Shown: positions 9,596 to 19,232 of the stretch, piece by piece
How positions within the stretch are numbered: position 1 is the first letter of the stretch
Layout of the letters: each line of letters begins with the position of its first letter
DNA from: Robertkochia solimangrovi
GTDB lineage: Bacteria; Bacteroidota; Bacteroidia; Flavobacteriales; Flavobacteriaceae
Assembly: GCF_007279655.1 (NCBI RefSeq)
Contig: NZ_QKWN01000013.1
Span: 83,162-147,161, forward strand
DNA: 64,000 bases
Reading direction: 5' to 3'
Program-made: the position numbers and the translations under genes
Notes under the pieces: generated by a model
The model's database searches: none
The model's input: only the letters and a program-made list of their open reading frames with translations
Told to the model about the DNA's origin: nothing

Positions 9596-11024
9596 GTTTC
9601 TTATCTATAATTGTATTACGCTGGGCATGTTTTTGGTAATCTACCGAAAACTACTGAGACGTGATAAGAACTTAAAATTTAATCGGTACTATTTACTGGG
9701 AACACTGATTATTTGCGTTGTAGCTCCTTTGATGGAAATTGATTACGGACTTAAATTTCCAGCAACAGAACTAATGAATGATTCCTCCGGAATTGTAGAG
9801 ACTCACACTCAAATTTCTCCTTTCAATGTTCAGGAATCTGTCATAACTGATAGTCATCGATCTGAAATAATAGAAAATAAAGACTCATTTCTATCAATAG
9901 TACCAATCATTTATCTTTCTGTATCCATATTACTACTCCTCAGATTCTTCTATAATCTTTTTAAGATTGTACTTCAAGTCATAAGCAGTCGAAAAGTCCG
10001 ATACGAATCATGGAAGCTTTACCTCGTAAATAACGAATCAGGCCCTTTCAGTTTTTTCCGTATGATTTTCCTTGGTGCTGAGGATATGAAAAGTAATGAC
10101 CGTTTAAGCTCAATTCTATTACATGAAAGTGCACATGCCATTCAACTCCATTCCATCGACATCATTTTAATCGAACTACTCAAATGCCTCTTATGGATTA
10201 ATCCATTTTTATGGATCTACAAACGTGAAATTACGGCAGTACACGAATACTTAGCAGACGATTATGTTCTTCAGCAAGGGGTGGATATGGAAAGCTACAT
10301 GATGCAACTGATAAGAGAATCGAAACTCAGAGTATCCGGAATGTATAGCGGCTTTAACTTTATTAACACCAAAAAACGTTTAGATATGTTACACCAAAGT
10401 AAACCAACAACCAGCATTTTTTTAGCAAAAACCGGTCTGGCTTTCCTGTTATGCTTCGCAATCTTTGTATTTAGTTCTTCTGCCAATCCGGAAGATACCA
10501 GCTCTTTCCTGATCGTAATTGATCCTGGACATGGGGGCAAAGACCATGGAAATTTACAAGAGAAGAATATAAATTTCGAAATTGCACAGGAGCTGTTAAG
10601 TCTCACCAAAAATCAGCCTATAAAGATCGTTTTGACAAGAGATTTTGACAGGTTTCTTTCGTTGAACGACCGGGTTGATATGGCAAACAAGCTAAAGCCG
10701 GATTTGTTTTTAAGCCTGCACTGTAATGCTTCTGATGACCCCAATAAAAAAGGCTTAGAGATCTACTATTCAGAAAAGAATACTTCATCCGAGAAATCCA
10801 AAAGTTATGCGAAAAGCCTTCTAAAAAGCTATGATAAATCCGAATTAAAGTCAGCTGAGTTTATTGTTCTCAAGAATTCAGAAGCTCCTGCAATTCTGGT
10901 AGAACTGGGATTTTTAACTAATGAAGATGATTACAGTAGGTTAAGCAATAAGGATTCCCAGCGAGAGATCGCTAAAAAACTTTATCAAAGCCTGGAAATA
11001 ATTCGTAATTCAGATAAAAACTAA
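9588..11024 (+). CDS. BlaR1-like M56 metallopeptidase fused to a peptidoglycan amidase (Amidase_3)
   Basis: 478 residues from the ATG at 9588, which overlaps the BlaI stop; a start at 9540 would lie inside blaI. The N-terminal 300 residues are a multi-TM M56 peptidase with the zinc motif HESAH at 179-183 and a downstream EYLAD. After a TM segment (about 279-300) comes a complete Amidase_3 domain: DPGHGG at 312-317, a glutamate in QEKNINFE (about 325), SLHCN with His378, and a late VELGFLTN. These are the zinc and catalytic residues of N-acetylmuramoyl-L-alanine amidases. In BlaR1 this position is the periplasmic beta-lactam sensor. I infer a sensor that binds or cuts murein and signals to BlaI. 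Confidence 0.9.
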   Translation: MTEFLIYNCITLGMFLVIYRKLLRRDKNLKFNRYYLLGTLIICVVAPLMEIDYGLKFPATELMNDSSGIVETHTQISPFNVQESVITDSHRSEIIENKDSFLSIVPIIYLSVSILLLLRFFYNLFKIVLQVISSRKVRYESWKLYLVNNESGPFSFFRMIFLGAEDMKSNDRLSSILLHESAHAIQLHSIDIILIELLKCLLWINPFLWIYKREITAVHEYLADDYVLQQGVDMESYMMQLIRESKLRVSGMYSGFNFINTKKRLDMLHQSKPTTSIFLAKTGLAFLLCFAIFVFSSSANPEDTSSFLIVIDPGHGGKDHGNLQEKNINFEIAQELLSLTKNQPIKIVLTRDFDRFLSLNDRVDMANKLKPDLFLSLHCNASDDPNKKGLEIYYSEKNTSSEKSKSYAKSLLKSYDKSELKSAEFIVLKNSEAPAILVELGFLTNEDDYSRLSNKDSQREIAKKLYQSLEIIRNSDKN

Positions 11025-11050
11025 ATCATGATTTTACTTACTTCTGTAAA

Positions 11051-11374
11051 ATGAACTATAAAACCAATTATTCTTACTCCATCATTTCAATAGCAGCCAG
11101 TGGCGCCAGCATACTAATGATTTTAAAAATAAACGTTGAGATTGCTCAGCGATATATGTTGTCTGACGGGAAAACTCAAGCATTATTCGGCCTCATCGAA
11201 TTGTCTGAATTCATTGGTAAATATTACTTTTTAGGCTTAAGTATTTTAGCATTGATATTAGCCATTATCGGTTTCAGGAGAAAGGAAGGCAAATGTATCA
11301 ATGGTTTTGCACTTGTGGCAGGAATTGTATCCATCATATTAGTTTTTTCCAGAATTTGGACCTTTATGGTTTGA
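11051..11374 (+). CDS. Small multi-TM protein, unknown
   Basis: 107 residues with three predicted membrane segments (about 8-26, 56-74 and 83-103). It starts 26 bases after the M56-amidase stop and on the same strand, so it may belong to the BlaI-controlled transcript. I do not recognise a family. Its position makes an accessory role in that envelope-sensing operon possible, but nothing in the sequence proves it. Confidence 0.65.
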   Translation: MNYKTNYSYSIISIAASGASILMILKINVEIAQRYMLSDGKTQALFGLIELSEFIGKYYFLGLSILALILAIIGFRRKEGKCINGFALVAGIVSIILVFSRIWTFMV

Positions 11375-11445
11375 TATTGTATTTATCATAACCCTCACAT
11401 TATGTAACAATTACCAAAAGAACCTATCTTTATAAGAAAGGTCAC

Positions 11446-12885
11446 ATGAAATTCCAAAGCGGATTAATCATCGTACTTTCAATTATCGTTAGCTCCTGCC
11501 AGGATAGGGCCAAGAATGGGGTTCCTGACGTGAACGGAGTCTGGGAGTCTGTGGGTTCCGGATGGATCTTACAAATCAAAGATAGTACGAACTACTCATT
11601 TTACGATATCACTTCCATTTCCTGCCTACCCTCCCACTCCGGAAGATTTGAAGAGATCAGCGAATCATTAACACTTCTGAACGATACACTTTCCCTGCAA
11701 AAAGGAGTGATCACGTACAAATTCGTCACACGCTCCAAGATGCCGGAACTGTGTCAGAATCTCCCTGATGACGCATTGCGCAATGACCCGGTCTACAACT
11801 TTGAAGTCTTCTCAGAAACCGTGAAAGAACACTATGCCTTCTTTAAAAAGAACCACCTCGACTGGAACACGGTTTATGCTAAACAGAGAGAGAAAATAAC
11901 AGCCCACACTACACCAATTGAACTCTATGGGGTTATTGAGGAAACGCTGGAAATTCTGAAAGACAATCATGCCTTTCTTGAGGCGGATGAGGCGCTGGAT
12001 GAAATGATGGCGAATCTACCAGCCGTTGAGGAGGAAACCATAGGGAACGTAACCTTACCGGAATATGGAGATTTTGTGGTGGCAGATCTGGTGACCGAGC
12101 ATCATTTACTGGAAGAAATGACTCAAGATTCCTGGTTGATCCGCTGGGGAAAGCTAACCGATCAACTCGGTTATATTCAAGTGAAGGCGATGTGGTTGTA
12201 TGCTGATCTGAATGTACCAAAAGCACTGGTCGATACACTCGGTTTTGTAGATGCCTATATAGAAACCTTCTACCAACTCTATGAGGGAAATTATATCGAT
12301 AAAGAAGTCTTAGGTGTTCGGAAAATAATGGACCATGTAATGAATGACCTTTCCGGAATGGAAGCGATGATCATCGATCTCAGATTTAACGGAGGAGGTC
12401 AGGATGCCGTGAGTTTTGAGATCCTTAGTCGTTTCATCCCGTATGATAAATTTCAGGTAGCCACCCAAAAACTTCGGACCGGAGATTCATATTCGTCCGT
12501 ATTACCCCTGTACATCGAGGGTTCAAAAAATGCCTATACCAAACCGACCTACCTTTTGACATCACAGCAAACCGGTAGTGCCGCCGAAGCATTCGCCATC
12601 GCTACCTTGTCATTGAAACCCATACAAAGAATTGGTGCACCCACCTCAGGTGCCATGTCAACGGCACTGGAAAAAACCTTACCTAATGGTTGGGCTTTTG
12701 CTATATCCAATGAGGTCTATATGGACAATAACGGCATCAATTATGAGAATGCCGGTATCCCGGTGGATTACTCATTAAATTACCCAAAAGACCGGCAGGA
12801 ATTCTTCAGAAGTGTGGTAAATGATCTGGAAGGGGATAAAGAAAGTATCCTGCATGCTATAATAGAACTGAGGTCAAAGGAATAG
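11446..12885 (+). CDS. S41-family (C-terminal processing) peptidase lipoprotein
   Basis: 479 residues. Signal ends VSSC (Cys18), predicting a lipoprotein. The peptidase core has DLRFNGGGQD near 306-315 and the nucleophile region LTSQQTGSAAEAFA near 365, followed by GAPTSGA. These are the tail-specific protease blocks. No PDZ domain is evident; a helical N-terminal region (about 120-190) precedes the core. Members trim exported proteins; the target is unknown. A separate promoter is likely, with TATCTTTA near 11424. Confidence 0.85.
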   Translation: MKFQSGLIIVLSIIVSSCQDRAKNGVPDVNGVWESVGSGWILQIKDSTNYSFYDITSISCLPSHSGRFEEISESLTLLNDTLSLQKGVITYKFVTRSKMPELCQNLPDDALRNDPVYNFEVFSETVKEHYAFFKKNHLDWNTVYAKQREKITAHTTPIELYGVIEETLEILKDNHAFLEADEALDEMMANLPAVEEETIGNVTLPEYGDFVVADLVTEHHLLEEMTQDSWLIRWGKLTDQLGYIQVKAMWLYADLNVPKALVDTLGFVDAYIETFYQLYEGNYIDKEVLGVRKIMDHVMNDLSGMEAMIIDLRFNGGGQDAVSFEILSRFIPYDKFQVATQKLRTGDSYSSVLPLYIEGSKNAYTKPTYLLTSQQTGSAAEAFAIATLSLKPIQRIGAPTSGAMSTALEKTLPNGWAFAISNEVYMDNNGINYENAGIPVDYSLNYPKDRQEFFRSVVNDLEGDKESILHAIIELRSKE

Positions 12886-13140
12886 AACTACGTACATAGA
12901 GTAATAACTTTTCACAGGAACACCCCTGATTTTATCTATTTTTTACATCTTGTAAAAAAGAAGCTCGTTTCTATCCGCATTTATTACAAATAATAACCGT
13001 TTACGGCTAACTCCCAATTCGGATAAAAACAGCTTTTGAAGATCTCCCCTAAAACCAACCAAACACAACATTAATCAGTACTCATAAGAGGAAGTATTAG
13101 TTTTTTTAATCGTTTCAATTTGTGCAATAACTCCGTAATC

Positions 13141-13632
13141 ATGAATATAACTAAGTATACTATGAAGTTCGCTCTTTTTGTATTTCTACAATTAATTTTA
13201 AGTTGCAGTGCTGATAACGAACAGGAAAATTTTGTTGTGAATACGATGGTGGAATTTAAACTCTCAGATGATCAGGGCAATGATCTTCTCAACCCGAAAA
13301 ATCCAAATGCTTATGAAGAATCACAAATTCGGTTATTCTATTCATCAAACGATGCTTTGGTTGAAGTATATGATCCACTCATGGATCATCCTCGAAATTT
13401 TCTGATCTACCCCCATGAAAATGAATACCGAATCAGAATCTTCCTTAACAATGACAGTAATGAGGAAAGACCTGTTACGGTTATACAATGGTCTGCCACA
13501 AATCAGGACGTTCTAAAGGCCGAAATTAGACGAACTTCAAACGCTGAACTGATTCAAACGATCTGGCTGAATGAAACTTTAATCTGGGATACTTCCCATC
13601 ATACAGAACCCTATTTTGAGTTGGTGAAGTAG
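13141..13632 (+). CDS. Hypothetical lipoprotein
   Basis: 163 residues from the ATG at 13141. This start gives a good signal (MNITKYTMKFALFVFLQLILSC), whereas an ATG at 13120 would put polar residues in front. The lipobox is LILSC. The mature part is about 140 residues, rich in beta-forming residues and acidic, with no motif I recognise. Stands alone between the S41 protease and a convergent phosphoesterase. Confidence 0.7.
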   Translation: MNITKYTMKFALFVFLQLILSCSADNEQENFVVNTMVEFKLSDDQGNDLLNPKNPNAYEESQIRLFYSSNDALVEVYDPLMDHPRNFLIYPHENEYRIRIFLNNDSNEERPVTVIQWSATNQDVLKAEIRRTSNAELIQTIWLNETLIWDTSHHTEPYFELVK

Positions 13633-13877
13633 CGCCTATAATCAAAAGTACTGAGGTCTTGTTCAACATGTTTGCGGCAACATTTTAAATCCAGAATTAG
13701 TTTTAACTATCCGAAAATAGGCTGTTTAGTACTCAACGTAGTGGACTCAATTGTTGTATTCATTTTAATGGAAATCGCCGAACCATTTATCAGTAGAACC
13801 AAATCTAATTTAAATTCAACGAATCCAGTCTGTTTATCAGGAGAAGTTAAGTTAACAATTATAAAAAGAATGTTCAA

Positions 13878-14939
13878 TTATTGCTTTCTGTCATAGGCAC
13901 CAAATAATTCCGGATCTAGTCCTTTGCGGTCAAACAGGCCTTTTAAGGCAATGTTTCCGATTTGTGGTCCTTCATCGGTCATTGTTACCCACATGATATG
14001 ATCTACATTTCCTGGTCCTTCATGATGAAATGAAGCTCCGGTTGGCCCCATTGTAATATATTCTTTACCGTTTATTTTATCATAGTCATAATAGTGTAAA
14101 TGCCCCCCAAACATGGTAAAATTTCTATTGCCCAACATTTTTTCAATAGACTTAAAACTATCTGATGGATTTTCCCAGCAGGGTTCATGCATGAATAAAA
14201 ATGTCCAGCGGACCTCCTGATTGTTTAAAAGTGTTTTCTCGACCCATCTCAACTGTTTTTCAGGAAAACTAACAGGTTTTCCTAAGGCTGCTATAACCGC
14301 TTCATCTGTCATAAATTCTTCCAACATTTTACTGGCTTGCGTTGGGTCTTCAACCTGGAGTTTGTTGTATAGTTCAATTTTCTCCTTCATATTAGCAGGA
14401 GGTTGTGGTCTTGTACTATCCTCAGTATTAAGCACCATGAACAAAACATCATCGTATATAAAATAATAATAATCGGCGCCATATCTTTCCAACCATACTT
14501 CTTTTGTAACAGGTATTCCAACATCATGATTTCCTATGGTCCTAAAGAAGGGCATTTGTAGCTTTCCAATGATACTATCAGCTTCGTCCCACATAGCATT
14601 TATTTCCGTTCTATCATCAGAGTAACCTTCAATTAGATCCCCGACATTGATAACAAATTCTGGTTGCAGTAGATTAATCTGATCCATTGCCAATGAAAAA
14701 GTACCAAGTGCATTGGCTCCTCCGGTCCTGTCACCTATGATCACAAATTGAAAATTATCCGACTTGTTCTTAAAATTATCTGAGGACCATGGCTTTTGAT
14801 TTGGAAATTTTGCTTCATCAAAGGCAAATGTGGAAAAACTTGAAATCTCTTGGGTAGGTTTTGAAGTTTCGCAACTAAAAATGATAGTTATTACAGTAAT
14901 TATCAGTATACTTCTAATTACTAGTCTTGCAGCTTTCAT
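13878..14939 (-). CDS. Calcineurin-like phosphoesterase lipoprotein
   Basis: 353 residues. SPII signal ends IIFSC (Cys23). The metallophosphoesterase blocks are VIIGDRTGG (the first aspartate block, with D-R in place of the usual D-x-H), VINVGDLIEG, RTIGNHDVG, FLFMHEPCW and FGGHLHYYDYD. The second half of the metal site is intact. The variant first block is shared by a subgroup of secreted phosphoesterases. Convergent to the upstream lipoprotein gene. Substrate unknown. Confidence 0.87.
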   Translation of the reverse strand: MKAARLVIRSILIITVITIIFSCETSKPTQEISSFSTFAFDEAKFPNQKPWSSDNFKNKSDNFQFVIIGDRTGGANALGTFSLAMDQINLLQPEFVINVGDLIEGYSDDRTEINAMWDEADSIIGKLQMPFFRTIGNHDVGIPVTKEVWLERYGADYYYFIYDDVLFMVLNTEDSTRPQPPANMKEKIELYNKLQVEDPTQASKMLEEFMTDEAVIAALGKPVSFPEKQLRWVEKTLLNNQEVRWTFLFMHEPCWENPSDSFKSIEKMLGNRNFTMFGGHLHYYDYDKINGKEYITMGPTGASFHHEGPGNVDHIMWVTMTDEGPQIGNIALKGLFDRKGLDPELFGAYDRKQ

Positions 14940-15482
14940 AATTAAAAATATTAATATTATAATGACAAAATATACTAGTAAATTTAAAACATATTTCGCT
15001 TTTTTTCACTATAAAAACCTATATATATCACCCTTAAAAACAAATATAAACCTCTAATAAAGAGTTGTTTAAATAGTTTTTAACCAATGTAAACAGAAGG
15101 TCCTCTAACGCGGTAAATGCTGCTCATGAAAAGTCAGATATTACGTAAGAATCAATTTTTTTCTGTACTCCAAATCCAGCTATGAGTTATACGATGTATG
15201 AGCTATTCTAATTTAAGGTCATTAAACCATTCATATTCCTGAAATTTTCAGCCTTGATTTATTATATTTTTCTTTTAACTAGAAGAATATTTCCAACCTT
15301 TATCATTACATGTTTAAGTACATACTTTTAAATGCTCTCATCAATGTGATTCAGTATGTATAATGGTCTTTTTCGTCTAGATTAAAAAAATTAAATAAGC
15401 CCTTAAGCGATAGGTTTCATGAAATATTGGAAAACAATATTGTAAGTTCTAGCACTAGGAAATCTATAGCGGGATCTTTTCA
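14940..15482. other. Long AT-rich intergenic region
   Basis: About 540 bases with no ORF of coding character and no similarity to neighbours that I can see. It holds the promoter of the leftward phosphoesterase. The MutS-like gene ends at 15483. No repeat or RNA gene recognised. Confidence 0.4.
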
Positions 15483-16754
15483 CTAAAGGTCAAGCAACTG
15501 TTCCAAACCTTCATTCTTAAAAATGTACTGTCCTAATCGCAGATCAGACCAGCCCTCTTTTAGAGAATAGGTAAACGTAGGCACCTGATTTTCAAATGTA
15601 CAGTCCATATAATAGGCCGACACCTTTGGATTCATAAAATTCCGCAACTGCTGAATATGGGTCGAGATGATAAAAAAAGACGACTCAAACCGACTTAAAC
15701 CTGTGATTGTTGCTTTACAAATTTCGAGAGCATCCTCAACGTTAGTTCCATTGAACATTTCATCGAATACGGCATAACCGGGTGTGGATTTATTTCTGGA
15801 ATACATCACCACTTCTTTAAGATTCTGGATCTCATTTAAAAAATGACTGTAGCCTTTTTTCGGGTTATCTCGCTTGTTAATACTGATGGACAGGTTGCTG
15901 AAGACCGGAAATGCCCCGTAGGAGGCTGGTATTCCAAACCCTAAATGACCTAAATAGATACATAGGCTGACCGAACGTAATAAGGTCGATTTACCCGACA
16001 TATTGGGTCCGTTGATCAGTAATACATTTGTTTGGGTCGTTAAACTGTTCTTGACCGGATTTTCAATAGAAGGATAATAAAACTCCTGCAGTTTTATTCC
16101 TTTTGCAACGATCTCAGGGAAGACCAGATTAGAAGCCTTGATTCCTAAACTTATGGAAAGATAGGTTTCGAACAAGAATAAATCATCCCAAAACCGGTCT
16201 AATGAACCATCGGCTTTTCTGGTTTGCAGTATATGAATTAACCTGGAAGCTGCTTTCGTTCTGATCTCCCCTGCTTTGGTAAACTTTCTATATTTATGAA
16301 ATTCAAATTGTAATAAGAATTCATTGAGACTCGAGATAAAAGATTGATACCCGGAAGGAAAAACATCCAGCTCGATTTTACTTAAATAGTGCGTCTGGAG
16401 CTTATCAAACAATAATATAAACTGTAAAATCTTACTTGAAAAAGAAGCCTCCAATTTCCTTCTTATCTCAAAAAAAGATACCCTGGATAACAAGGAACTC
16501 TCATCCATTACCGGCTCTTTTAAGAATAAATAAACCTCATTAAGATTAATTTCAGCGTAGGTATAGTCCTTTAAAACTTCATGATTATGCAGGTAACCGG
16601 CAAAGATCTGTTGTCGATTTTCAATCGCATCCTTTGATATTAGAGGGTGCTCAAGCAGCTCCAGTATCTTCTTTCTGGTGAACGAATTCAACGCATAATC
16701 AAATAGTGGGAACACCTCCTCCTTAAGGTTAAGATCATTTATTTTATTCATCAA
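15483..16754 (-). CDS. MutS-like DNA mismatch repair ATPase (short form)
   Basis: 423 residues. The C-terminal half is a MutS ABC-type ATPase: Walker A GPNMSGKST at 249-257, Walker B with FDEMFNGTN (about 334-342) and ISTHIQQL (about 370). The N-terminal half is a helical core/clamp-like region without the mismatch-binding domain I, so it is shorter than MutS and has no Smr nuclease as in MutS2. Such short MutS-like proteins are frequent in Bacteroidota with unknown role. A decayed paralogue of its N-terminal region lies 0.7 kb to the right on the same strand. Confidence 0.85.
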   Translation of the reverse strand: MMNKINDLNLKEEVFPLFDYALNSFTRKKILELLEHPLISKDAIENRQQIFAGYLHNHEVLKDYTYAEINLNEVYLFLKEPVMDESSLLSRVSFFEIRRKLEASFSSKILQFILLFDKLQTHYLSKIELDVFPSGYQSFISSLNEFLLQFEFHKYRKFTKAGEIRTKAASRLIHILQTRKADGSLDRFWDDLFLFETYLSISLGIKASNLVFPEIVAKGIKLQEFYYPSIENPVKNSLTTQTNVLLINGPNMSGKSTLLRSVSLCIYLGHLGFGIPASYGAFPVFSNLSISINKRDNPKKGYSHFLNEIQNLKEVVMYSRNKSTPGYAVFDEMFNGTNVEDALEICKATITGLSRFESSFFIISTHIQQLRNFMNPKVSAYYMDCTFENQVPTFTYSLKEGWSDLRLGQYIFKNEGLEQLLDL

Positions 16755-16863
16755 TGCAGATTGTTTAAAATTAACCTAATATAACGTACCGTTTAAAAGT
16801 AAACATTTTTATACTTTTAAAAAGTTCATACAACCGGAAGCTTTAATTCATCAGGAATATACT

Positions 16864-17400
16864 ATGAAATTTAACCATACTATCTTCATTACACTTTTAT
16901 TGACAATCAGTTCTTTCTTAGGTAAATCCTATGGTCAGCATATCACCAGTGATCAGTGTAGGATACTGGAGTTATCCATACTTAAGCAAATAAAATTTCA
17001 GCACCAACCCATGGTGGTGAAATTCGATTTTAAATTGACGGAATCAATGATATCAATGTTAAAAAAACTGGAAATCGTTCCTTCTCAGGTTTTAACTAAG
17101 GTGAATACTTACAAATCTGAAATTTATGAACCATTTAACGCTGAATTATCATGTAGTGGAATAGGCGAATTATTTTTTACAGAGCGCATATTAAGAAAAG
17201 AAGAGGACTTTAGGGAATATGGCCTAATAAGTCTGGCACTTCCTGTTATTGTAGAGGAGTGTAAAGCCTATCTTTTTTTTGATCATCTTATCATGCAAAA
17301 AGGAAGAGGGGTTGCCGGCGGATGTGAAGGACTCCATATATTTAGCAAACAGGATGGCGAATGGATTCTTGAATCAGGCAAAATGTTAGAGATGTACTAA
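16864..17400 (+). CDS. Hypothetical secreted protein
   Basis: 178 residues with a Sec signal (MKFNHTIFITLLLTISSFLG...YGQ). The mature part contains four cysteines but no recognised motif. It lies between the MutS-like gene and its ghost, in the opposite orientation. Probably a real gene, given its length, its signal peptide and the divergent arrangement; function unknown. Confidence 0.65.
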   Translation: MKFNHTIFITLLLTISSFLGKSYGQHITSDQCRILELSILKQIKFQHQPMVVKFDFKLTESMISMLKKLEIVPSQVLTKVNTYKSEIYEPFNAELSCSGIGELFFTERILRKEEDFREYGLISLALPVIVEECKAYLFFDHLIMQKGRGVAGGCEGLHIFSKQDGEWILESGKMLEMY

Positions 17401-17479
17401 TGGTACCTGACAATTATCAAAATCATAAACAATGCAGTCGAAATCCAGATTTGATCTAAGAAAACATGTACCTGTAAGG

Positions 17480-17735
17480 CAATCAATATGCTCTTCAGAA
17501 AAATCACACTTAGGATAACAACGAACTATCATCCACTATCGGCTCTTTTAAAAATAAATGAAGTCCCTTAAGATTACTTTCGGGGAAGTATCTTGTCTTG
17601 GTATTTCATGCTTATACATATTCCCGGCAAGAATCGAACTTTTTTCACGGAGTTCCTGTAAATCGTCAAATTTGGGGATTATCCAGTTTGAGAATGAATT
17701 TTTAAAATTTTTGCTAACTTGTGTAACAGGCATAC
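17480..17735 (-). pseudogene. Decayed partial copy of the MutS-like gene N-terminus
   Basis: Reading the minus strand gives FDDLQELREKSSILAGNMYK, which aligns with the DAIENRQQIFAGYLH region of the intact MutS-like protein (15483-16754). After a frameshift, HLFLKEPIVDDSSLLS aligns with VYLFLKEPVMDESSLLS. Further on, codons equivalent to RVSFFE are interrupted by TAA, TGA and TGA. Only the first quarter of the gene remains. This is a ghost of a second, formerly tandem, MutS-like gene. Confidence 0.8.
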
Positions 17736-17876
17736 AGGATATAAGTAATAGCCGTATAAGTGATAAAACAAAAGAATGAATATAAAAAAAGGTCAGTGCA
17801 AAACCGAAAGGTTTATGAATGAAAATCCGCTACTAATCACACGCGAAATCCCTCAGCATTAATTGCGGCAAACCAT

Positions 17877-19115
17877 ATGGAAAAAATCTTTTATACGATA
17901 ATTATACTATTTACATTCAACCATATTGTGGGTCAGAGTTTGGATGATTCGATACTTCTAAAGTCAGATGCTCTGCAAGAACAGCGAGAAATCAAAATCT
18001 TTTTACCAAGCAGTTATGAAAATGGCTCAAAAACCTATCCAGTACTTTATGTTATAGATGCACAACGTTATTTTTTAAATGGAGTTGTGTATCAGCAAAA
18101 TCTTGCTTGGCAGGAAATTACACCAGAATTTATTGTGGTTGGTATTAATACAGACCCTATCAAAAGACGCAATTTATTCTATAAAGATTCCGCCAAATTC
18201 GTTCGGTTTTTAGAAAAAGAGCTTATTCCTGCGATTGATGCCAAATACAGGACAACAAATGACAGAATTTATTTTGGATGGGAAATGGCAGGAGGGCTTG
18301 GTGTTCAGATAATCGCAAACAAATCCGACCTGTTTAAAGGCTTTCTTTTGTCAAGTCCAACACATATTTTAAAAGACCGTTTGAAATCGGTTAGTGAAAT
18401 GTTAAAAAATGGTACTAAACAGCAATTAACAGTGTATTCAGTATTAGGATCTATTGAAAATTGGGCGACAGAATCAATGTTCTCGCTGGATTCTATTTTT
18501 CAAAAGTATTCAACTGAAAACATAAATTGGAAGTATAACCTTTCTGATAATGAGAATCATTATACCACTCCATTGACAACCATAAACGAAGGTTTAAAAC
18601 TATTTTTTAGTGACTATGGACCTGTTCGATTTTATTCAATACAAGAGTTCAAAGATTTTGGTGGTATTGAAAAATTGAAGCAACATTACCTGAATAGAGC
18701 AAAGAGATATCAAATATCTAATGATATTCACGATGACACTAAACATTATCTCTTATTGCAAGCTCATAAAGAAGATAACTTTAAACTTTTCGATGCTCTT
18801 ATAGAGGAGTTTGATGGAAAGACTTTTATTAAAAACTACTACCGACAACCGAGGTGGTTCAAGAGGTTTTCCAATTTTTATTTTGATAATAACAGATTAG
18901 AAGATGCTCTCGTTATTCTAAATTTAGGACTTGATAAGTTTCCTGATGCCTCAATGTTATATTTTGCAAAAGCAATTTATTTTAAAGCTATTGGAAATGT
19001 TCAAGATTCTGAACTGTGGTATGAAAAAACTATTCAAATTGCAAAAACCAACAATGACCCAGAATTAGAAGCGTATAAGACAGAATGGATGAAAACAACG
19101 AATGCCAATAACTAG
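17877..19115 (+). CDS. Esterase-D-like alpha/beta hydrolase fold with C-terminal TPR-like tail; nucleophile missing
   Basis: 412 residues with a Sec signal (ends VGQ, about residue 20). Residues about 35-250 follow the esterase D family (PVLYVIDAQRYF, FIVVGINTDP, FVRFLEKELIPAID). At the nucleophile elbow, where relatives have GxSxGG, this protein reads FGWEMAGG, so the serine is replaced by glutamate. The later histidine region NENHYTTPL is kept. The C-terminal 100 residues look like TPR helices. Either catalysis is lost or a different residue acts; a binding or chaperone-like role is possible. Confidence 0.8.
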   Translation: MEKIFYTIIILFTFNHIVGQSLDDSILLKSDALQEQREIKIFLPSSYENGSKTYPVLYVIDAQRYFLNGVVYQQNLAWQEITPEFIVVGINTDPIKRRNLFYKDSAKFVRFLEKELIPAIDAKYRTTNDRIYFGWEMAGGLGVQIIANKSDLFKGFLLSSPTHILKDRLKSVSEMLKNGTKQQLTVYSVLGSIENWATESMFSLDSIFQKYSTENINWKYNLSDNENHYTTPLTTINEGLKLFFSDYGPVRFYSIQEFKDFGGIEKLKQHYLNRAKRYQISNDIHDDTKHYLLLQAHKEDNFKLFDALIEEFDGKTFIKNYYRQPRWFKRFSNFYFDNNRLEDALVILNLGLDKFPDASMLYFAKAIYFKAIGNVQDSELWYEKTIQIAKTNNDPELEAYKTEWMKTTNANN

Positions 19116-19232
19116 CATAACTAGCGTTCGTGTGGTCTGTTGGCCTACTAAGGGGATTAGTCTGTTTACAAAGTGTTTGGAGTGTGGTTTTATTTGAATA
19201 TTGGAAGTTGCAATTAAGCTAATGGGATTTTA

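Noticed and set aside
13672..13896. 74-codon plus-strand open frame
   Set aside because: No coding character, overlaps the 3' end of the convergent phosphoesterase gene.
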